The notes below the pieces were generated by a model. That model did no database searches. It saw nothing but the letters and a program-made list of their open reading frames with translations, and was not told the origin of the DNA. A DNA stretch of 63,283 nt, taken from positions 1 to 63,283 of the forward strand of contig NZ_VFVY01000031.1 in NCBI RefSeq assembly GCF_006442315.1, given 5' to 3'. The position numbers were made by a program, and so were the translations under genes. The stretch comes from Mesorhizobium sp. B2-3-4 (lineage in GTDB: Bacteria; Pseudomonadota; Alphaproteobacteria; Rhizobiales; Rhizobiaceae). Shown here piece after piece: positions 58,883-63,283 of the stretch; position 1 is the first letter of the stretch, and each line of letters starts with the position of its first letter.

Positions 58883-58906
58883 GTTCTTGTCGGACACGAA
58901 GAATTA

Positions 58907-58929
58907 GGGCGCCGAGTGGCGCCCTTTTT
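58907..58929 (+). terminator. rpoD terminator
   Basis: GGGCGCC-GAGT-GGCGCCC hairpin followed by TTTTT (58925-58929), 25 bases after the rpoD stop. Confidence 0.9.
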
Positions 58930-58939
58930 CGTTCAGGCG

Positions 58940-59995
58940 TCAAGGCAACGGCACGTTCAGCCGCGTCCCCTTGACGATGATGCCGCCGCGGTCGCCGATC
59001 TCTATCGAGCCGTAGCGCTGCCGGAAGCAGTCCGGCAGCGGGCGGTCGCCGGGGATCGACAGCCACAGCCGCAGCATATGGCGCCGCCTGTCCGGGTCAG
59101 GCCAATCGCGAAACCCCATGCGGTCGTGCAGCAGCGAATGGTTGTAGACGAACTGCATGTCGCCGGGCTGAAGCCGCATCGACAGGTTCAGCATGGGATC
59201 ATTGGCCAGGCTGTCGAAGAGATCCAGCGCTTCGACATGGGCCGGGGTAAGCCGCATGGCATCGGGGAAACGCTGGGCGCTGTCGACGTACTGGCGCTGG
59301 TAAATGCCGGTCAACAGCCCCGCATGCCAGTTGAGGACCGGGATTTCGAAGTAGGGTTTTTGCCCTTCCGGTATTTCGCCGCGCCGGTCGGTGGGGATCG
59401 GGTCAAACAGCAGGCGGACCAGGTCGGGTCGGCCTTTGCGCATCTCGTTGTAGATCGTCACCGTACTGACCAGCAGCGACTCGCCGCCCTGCATGGCATC
59501 GCGCAGGCAGAGCAGGCCGACAACATCGGCGGAATCGGTGTGAAAGGTCTGGCGCTCCGCCGTCTGGTAGATGCGGGTGGTGGCGTCCCTGGCGTCGGCG
59601 CCGATGTCGCGGACATGGCCGAGGATGTGGCCCTGGGCATTCTGGGACCGTGCGCTTCCCAGATGGGCGCCGATACCACAGAAAATCGTTGCCGCCATTG
59701 CAGCGGAATATCTCTCGACGGGGAGACCGCGCAGCACCTCGAAGCCGATGCCCGCGATGAGTTTTTCGCGCAAGGTCGCAAGATGGCCGCCGAGGCGGGG
59801 CAAGGGAAAATCCGCCGCGGTCAGGCTGCCGATATCGTGCGAGCGCGCAAGGAAGCCGGCTGCGGCAGCTTCCAGTTCCGCGACGTCGCGCGGGTCCAGC
59901 TCGACCAGCCATTTCTCTGGATGCCTGGTCATGTGCTCGCCGGTCCAGGCGGCGGGGATGTCGATCTGTTGCGGCGGCAGGGCTGTCTCGCGCAT
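58940..59995 (-). CDS. TauD/TfdA-family 2-oxoglutarate-dependent dioxygenase
   Basis: 351 residues from ATG 59995 behind GGGAG. The iron-binding HxD is in TFHTDSADVVGLLCL, the distal histidine and 2-oxoglutarate arginine are in RRHMLRLWL near the C-terminus. Predicted to hydroxylate an amine, sulfonate or phenoxy-acid type compound. No transporter neighbours point to a substrate. Confidence 0.88.
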   Translation of the reverse strand: MRETALPPQQIDIPAAWTGEHMTRHPEKWLVELDPRDVAELEAAAAGFLARSHDIGSLTAADFPLPRLGGHLATLREKLIAGIGFEVLRGLPVERYSAAMAATIFCGIGAHLGSARSQNAQGHILGHVRDIGADARDATTRIYQTAERQTFHTDSADVVGLLCLRDAMQGGESLLVSTVTIYNEMRKGRPDLVRLLFDPIPTDRRGEIPEGQKPYFEIPVLNWHAGLLTGIYQRQYVDSAQRFPDAMRLTPAHVEALDLFDSLANDPMLNLSMRLQPGDMQFVYNHSLLHDRMGFRDWPDPDRRRHMLRLWLSIPGDRPLPDCFRQRYGSIEIGDRGGIIVKGTRLNVPLP

Positions 59996-60195
59996 CAAAA
60001 ACTCCCTGGTTGATCGGTCGGGATGTCGGCTGGATTTCCGCAGGCTGCCGAACGAAAGTGAGATTGCCGCAATCGGTCTGGTTCTCAAACCAAATTCAGG
60101 ATGTCGGTTCCGAGGGCCTTGCGTTTCGATATGTTGACAGTTTGCCTCGGGGCAGCATGTCTCACCGTGGTGGATTGATGGCCAGGAGATATCGC

Positions 60196-60465
60196 ATGAA
60201 CAGTTTTTCGATAGCGGCTGTCGGCTTTGCCTTGACATCGTTGTTGCCGGTCGATGCCGGCGCGGCGGCCCCAAAGGCCGTCGGCATGGCCAATCCGGCA
60301 TCGGTGCATTGCGGGGCGATCGGCGGCCGCTTCGTGGTCAGGAAGGACAAGGCCGGCAATGAATACGGCTTCTGCCGGCTGCCCAACGGACGCCTGTGCG
60401 AGGAGTGGGCGCTGTTTCGCGACAACAAATGCATCGGGCCCAAGGCCGCCATGCGCCGCAAATAG
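60196..60465 (+). CDS. DUF333 small exported protein
   Basis: 89 residues, ATG 60196 behind CAGGAG. A signal peptide (FALTSLLPVDAGAAA) is followed by the DUF333 core MANPASVHCGAIGGRFVV ... YGFCRLPNGRLCEEWALFRDNKC, with four conserved cysteines. Periplasmic, function unknown. An ATG at 60178 is less well placed. Confidence 0.85.
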   Translation: MNSFSIAAVGFALTSLLPVDAGAAAPKAVGMANPASVHCGAIGGRFVVRKDKAGNEYGFCRLPNGRLCEEWALFRDNKCIGPKAAMRRK

Positions 60466-60529
60466 CACGGCTATCTGACATCCACGTCAGCCGTCGATGA
60501 CATGGCGCGCGACCGTGATAGGGTGAGTC

Positions 60530-61594
60530 ATGTCCGAAGCACATTCCCATTCGCATCTGTGGCCCGGCGTGCCGCTTGCCCTCGGCTCGGCCGCCTTGTT
60601 TGGCGCGACGCCGCCGCTGTCCAAGCTGCTGCTCGACGGCGTCAGCCCGTTCATGCTGGCCGGTCTGTTGTATCTCGGCGCAGGTGTCGGGCTGGCGCTC
60701 TACCGCCTGTTGCGCGGCGGGCAGGCCAATGCCGGCGAGGCCCGCCTGACCAGCGCGGATATTCCGTGGCTGGCGCTGGCGATCGGCATGGGCGGCATCG
60801 TCGGGCCGGTTCTGCTGATGTTCGGCCTTACTCTCAACACGGCGTCCAGTTCCGCCCTGCTGCTCAATCTGGAAGGTCTCGCGACCATGGCCATCGCCTG
60901 GCTCGTCTATCGCGAGAATGTCGACCGACGGCTGCTCTTCGGCGCCTTCGCCATTCTGGCGGGAGCGCTGCTGCTGTCCTGGGAGGGGCAAGGCATTGCC
61001 TTCAATCTTGGCGCGCTGCTTGTCGCCGGGGCCTGCCTGGCATGGGGCCTGGACAACAATTTCACCCGCAAGATATCGGCCGCCGATCCGGTGGCCATCG
61101 CCATGCTGAAGGGGTTGGTGGCGGGTGCCGCCAATGTCGGGCTGGCGCTCGCCTCCGGCGCGACGTTTCCGGCTGCGACCACGGTGATGGCCACGGCCGC
61201 CGTCGGTTTCTTCGGCATCGGTGTCAGCCTCGTCATGTTCATCCTGGCGCTGCGCCATCTCGGCACGGCACGCACGGGGGCCTATTATTCGCTCGCTCCC
61301 TTTATCGGCGCGTTGCTGGCGATCCTGATGCTGGGCGACGCCGTCACGCTCAAGCTCGGTGTTGCCGGTCTGCTGATGGGGGTTGGCCTGTGGCTGCATC
61401 TGTCCGAGCGCCATGATCACGAGCACGACCATGAAGCGCTGGAGCATGAGCACAGCCATGTGCATGACGAGCATCACCAGCATCATCATGACGGGCCGGT
61501 CAGCGAGCCGCATTCGCACTGGCACCGCCATGCGCCCATGCGCCACAAGCATCCGCACTATCCCGACCTTCACCTTCGGCACGGCCACGGCTGA
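60530..61594 (+). CDS. EamA/DMT-family transporter with histidine-rich termini
   Basis: 354 residues, ten hydrophobic helices in two EamA repeats (GSAALFGATPPLSKLLLDGVSPF and the second half). The N-terminus SEAHSHSH and the last about 65 residues (with HDHEHDHE, HQHHHDG, HSHWHRHAP, HKHPHYP) are extremely histidine-rich, suggesting metal binding. The DCC-family gene follows after only two bases. No proven substrate; metal or metabolite export is inference. Confidence 0.85.
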   Translation: MSEAHSHSHLWPGVPLALGSAALFGATPPLSKLLLDGVSPFMLAGLLYLGAGVGLALYRLLRGGQANAGEARLTSADIPWLALAIGMGGIVGPVLLMFGLTLNTASSSALLLNLEGLATMAIAWLVYRENVDRRLLFGAFAILAGALLLSWEGQGIAFNLGALLVAGACLAWGLDNNFTRKISAADPVAIAMLKGLVAGAANVGLALASGATFPAATTVMATAAVGFFGIGVSLVMFILALRHLGTARTGAYYSLAPFIGALLAILMLGDAVTLKLGVAGLLMGVGLWLHLSERHDHEHDHEALEHEHSHVHDEHHQHHHDGPVSEPHSHWHRHAPMRHKHPHYPDLHLRHGHG

Positions 61595-61596
61595 TC

Positions 61597-61977
61597 ATGT
61601 CGGGTCGGGCGCTGACCGTCTGGTACAACACGCGCTGTCCGGTTTGTGACGCCGGCATCGACAGGCAGAGACGGCGGCTGATCGAGGCGGTCAAGGCTGG
61701 GCGGGTCGCGTTCCGCGACATCAATCTGGAGCCGGATGCGCTGTCGTCGCATGGCGCCTCGCTGGAAGACATCCGCCGGCGGCTGCATGCGACCGATGCC
61801 GAGGGCAGGCTGCTGGTCGGCGCCGATGTGGCGATCGCGGTGTGGAGGGCGACGCCGGGCGAAGGCTGGCTGGCGAGCCTGTTCGGCAACCGCCTCATCT
61901 TGCCGCTGACCCGCCTTGCCTATGATCGCTTCGCCGATCTGCTTTACGGCTGGAACCGCCGCAAACGCCGCTGGTAG
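61597..61977 (+). CDS. DCC-family thiol-disulphide oxidoreductase-like protein (DUF393)
   Basis: 126 residues. N-terminal LTVWYNTRCPVCDAGI contains the CPVC redox pair, then FRDINLEPDAL and the C-terminal YDRFADLLYGWNRRKR. Thioredoxin-like fold by family; partner unknown. Two bases after the EamA stop, so cotranscribed. Confidence 0.86.
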   Translation: MSGRALTVWYNTRCPVCDAGIDRQRRRLIEAVKAGRVAFRDINLEPDALSSHGASLEDIRRRLHATDAEGRLLVGADVAIAVWRATPGEGWLASLFGNRLILPLTRLAYDRFADLLYGWNRRKRRW

Positions 61978-62052
61978 CTCCTTTCCACCGCACGCCATCA
62001 AGTCTTGCCGCGTCCGCGCTTTGGCGCTGCGGATAGCGCTTGGCCCGATATC

Positions 62053-62119
62053 AGATACATCGTAAGATATATCTTGACTCAGCGATTGAGTGCGCCTACT
62101 TAAGATATATCGTAAGATA
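62053..62119 (+). promoter_or_regulatory. Repeated operator and promoter of the PadR gene
   Basis: AGATACATCGTAAGATA (62053-62069) and AGATATATCGTAAGATA (62103-62119) are 17-base near-identical direct repeats 50 bases apart. A perfect AAGATATATCTT palindrome lies at 62064-62075. TTGACT (62074-62079) and TACTTA (62097-62102) are 17 bases apart and sit between the repeats. Likely autoregulation by the PadR protein. Confidence 0.7.
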
Positions 62120-62137
62120 GAACTCAAGGAGCAATCA

Positions 62138-62827
62138 ATGCACAAGCACAATTTTGGACACGATCATTCCGACCGTCATCATTTCGGCGAGCGCATGTTC
62201 ATGCACATGGCCGGCAAGTTCGGCGGCAGGGGCGGCGGCGGTTTCGGCCCGTTCGGGGGCAGGGGCGGCGGTGGCCGCGGCGGCCCGGGCGATTTCTTTC
62301 GCGCCGGGCGCATGCTGGCCGACGGCGACCTCAAGCTGATCACGCTGTCGCTGCTGGCCGAGGCGCCGCGCCATGGCTACGACATCATCAAGGCGCTGGA
62401 AGAGCGCACCAGCGGCATCTACAGCCCGAGCCCGGGCGTGGTCTATCCGACGCTGACCTTCCTGGAAGAGGCCGGTTATGCCTTGTCTTCGAGCGAAGGC
62501 AACAAGAAGGTGTTTTCCATCACCGAGGCTGGCCAGGCGCATCTCGCCGACAACCGCGAAATGATCGACGGCGTGCTCGAACACCTCGAACGCTTCGGTC
62601 GCAAGATGGCCAAGGCGCGCGACTGGTTCGGCTGGAACGACGATGGCGAGGACCGCCGCGGCGGACGTGGCGAGCGTTCGGAATCGCGTGACCAGTTCCG
62701 CGCCCTGCGCCACCGGCTGCGTGCCGCGCTGAGCGACATCGTCGATGCGCCGCAGGACAAGCAGGCCGAGGCCATGAGCATCCTCGAAGCCGCAGCCGAC
62801 GCGCTGGAAGCCTTGTCGCACCGCTAG
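62138..62827 (+). CDS. PadR-family regulator with histidine-rich N-terminus
   Basis: 229 residues from ATG 62138 behind AAGGAG. The first about 25 residues are His-rich (HKHNFGHDHSDRHHFGERMF), followed by a Gly-rich linker (to about 60), then the PadR winged helix (LITLSLLAEAPRHGYDIIKALEE, YPTLTFLEEAGYALSSSEGNKKVFSI). A C-terminal helical domain follows. The histidines may sense or buffer metal; proximity to the His-tailed EamA gene is suggestive but not proof. Confidence 0.9.
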   Translation: MHKHNFGHDHSDRHHFGERMFMHMAGKFGGRGGGGFGPFGGRGGGGRGGPGDFFRAGRMLADGDLKLITLSLLAEAPRHGYDIIKALEERTSGIYSPSPGVVYPTLTFLEEAGYALSSSEGNKKVFSITEAGQAHLADNREMIDGVLEHLERFGRKMAKARDWFGWNDDGEDRRGGRGERSESRDQFRALRHRLRAALSDIVDAPQDKQAEAMSILEAAADALEALSHR

Positions 62828-63206
62828 CGCCGGCAAGAGCGGGTTCCTGGCCCCCGCGGACGTGCTACGCTATGCACACATCTTCTGTGATTGGCGTGAC
62901 TGATCGGCCTGCAGCTTGATTGCGATGTGGTTCCCCCAATCCGTCACTGCTTCGCAGCACCACCTTTTCCCCCTCTGGAGGGAAAGGAAGGGAGCCTCGT
63001 TGGAGAAGCGTTGGCGGCAATAGGCTCGCGCCCTTCCTCTACCCCGTCGATCGGGGGGTCCGAAGGACGGGCGAGACCGTGGCTCGCCCCGGCTAGGTGT
63101 CTCGGCGAGCCGAGACGGAGTAGGGGTCGACCAGCGCAGCGTCAGACAATGCATGCACCAAGCTGCCATGCACGCTGTCGCCACACAGCAAAAAAAGCCC
63201 GGGGCG
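62828..63206. other. Intergenic region with hairpins, no gene
   Basis: About 380 bases without a coding frame of recognisable family. Contains the stem-loop GTCTCGGC-GA-GCCGAGAC (63099-63116), and GGGCGAG pairing with CTCGCCC just upstream (about 63069-63089). Probably a mosaic of short palindromic repeats like that at 86-109. Confidence 0.4.
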
Positions 63207-63283
63207 TGAACTGACCCCCGAAAGTTGGACGGTTCATTGAGCTGGTAGATTTAAGGGCTGGTTCCTGTATTGCACAGGGGCCA
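63207..63283. mobile_element. Possible end of an IS3-family insertion sequence
   Basis: The stretch beginning TGAACTGACCCCCGAAAGTT at 63207 resembles the terminal inverted repeat of IS3-group elements. The window ends 77 bases later, so no transposase is visible. The call rests on the look of the terminus only. Confidence 0.4.

Overview
The window is a GC-rich chromosomal segment from an alphaproteobacterium of the order Hyphomicrobiales. It is most likely Mesorhizobium-like. That assignment is inferred from gene families and codon use, not from a marker search. Supporting content includes an Omp25/31-type beta-barrel protein, dnaG followed by rpoD, carA and carB as separate loci, MntH/MntR, and many small regulator-plus-target pairs. 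The intergenic REP-like palindromes and a heptamer array also resemble rhizobial chromosomes. I saw no rRNA, tRNA or CRISPR array.

Layout. 1-9.5 kb: cold-shock protein, DNA alkyl-transfer repair protein, lytic transglycosylase, GNAT enzyme, an orphan phage-tail-tube-like gene with a divergent partner, DUF899 and stress-type proteins, a frameshifted YihY/BrkB gene, DUF4142, cupin and outer-membrane proteins. 9.6-13.3 kb: an accessory zone. Two RidA genes and the wreck of a third surround an amino-acid-type ABC binding protein. A DUF4142 fragment follows, then an AT-rich two-gene cassette (DUF5343 + Swt1-type HEPN) lying tail to tail with carB. This cassette is the best candidate for an undescribed defence or toxin-antitoxin type system. 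13.3-17.1 kb: carB, with a terminator-like hairpin in its leader and a duplicated heptamer array upstream. 17-30 kb: envelope, phosphoesterase and deaminase genes, then divergent regulator/target pairs (ArsR/MFS, MarR/SDR, TetR/FAD monooxygenase, MntR/MntH), several with visible palindromic operators. 30-38 kb: a cysteine-rich haem-motif protein, zinc peptidase, Tet-type efflux pump with aldo/keto reductase, a second DUF899 protein, and carA with a good promoter and a structured leader. 38-48 kb: YqeY, AraC/TetR regulators with small enzymes, an L,D-transpeptidase, a stand-alone DnaB-like ATPase, SDR, GNAT and a P1 peptidase. 48-54 kb: MerR regulator and Zn/Cd/Pb P-type ATPase with a textbook MerR promoter, MFS pump, Na/Pi transporter and an RcnB-like protein. 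54.5-59 kb: dnaG and rpoD. 59-63.3 kb: TauD/TfdA dioxygenase, DUF333 protein, a histidine-tailed EamA transporter with a DCC protein, a His-rich PadR regulator with repeated operators, and a terminal stretch ending in what looks like an IS3-type insertion sequence end.

Themes. The conserved functions (carA, carB, dnaG, rpoD) look intact. Accessory genes are mostly stress, efflux and metal handling modules, each with its own local regulator. Gene decay is visible at four places: YihY, RidA copy 2, the DUF4142 fragment and a LysE C-terminus.
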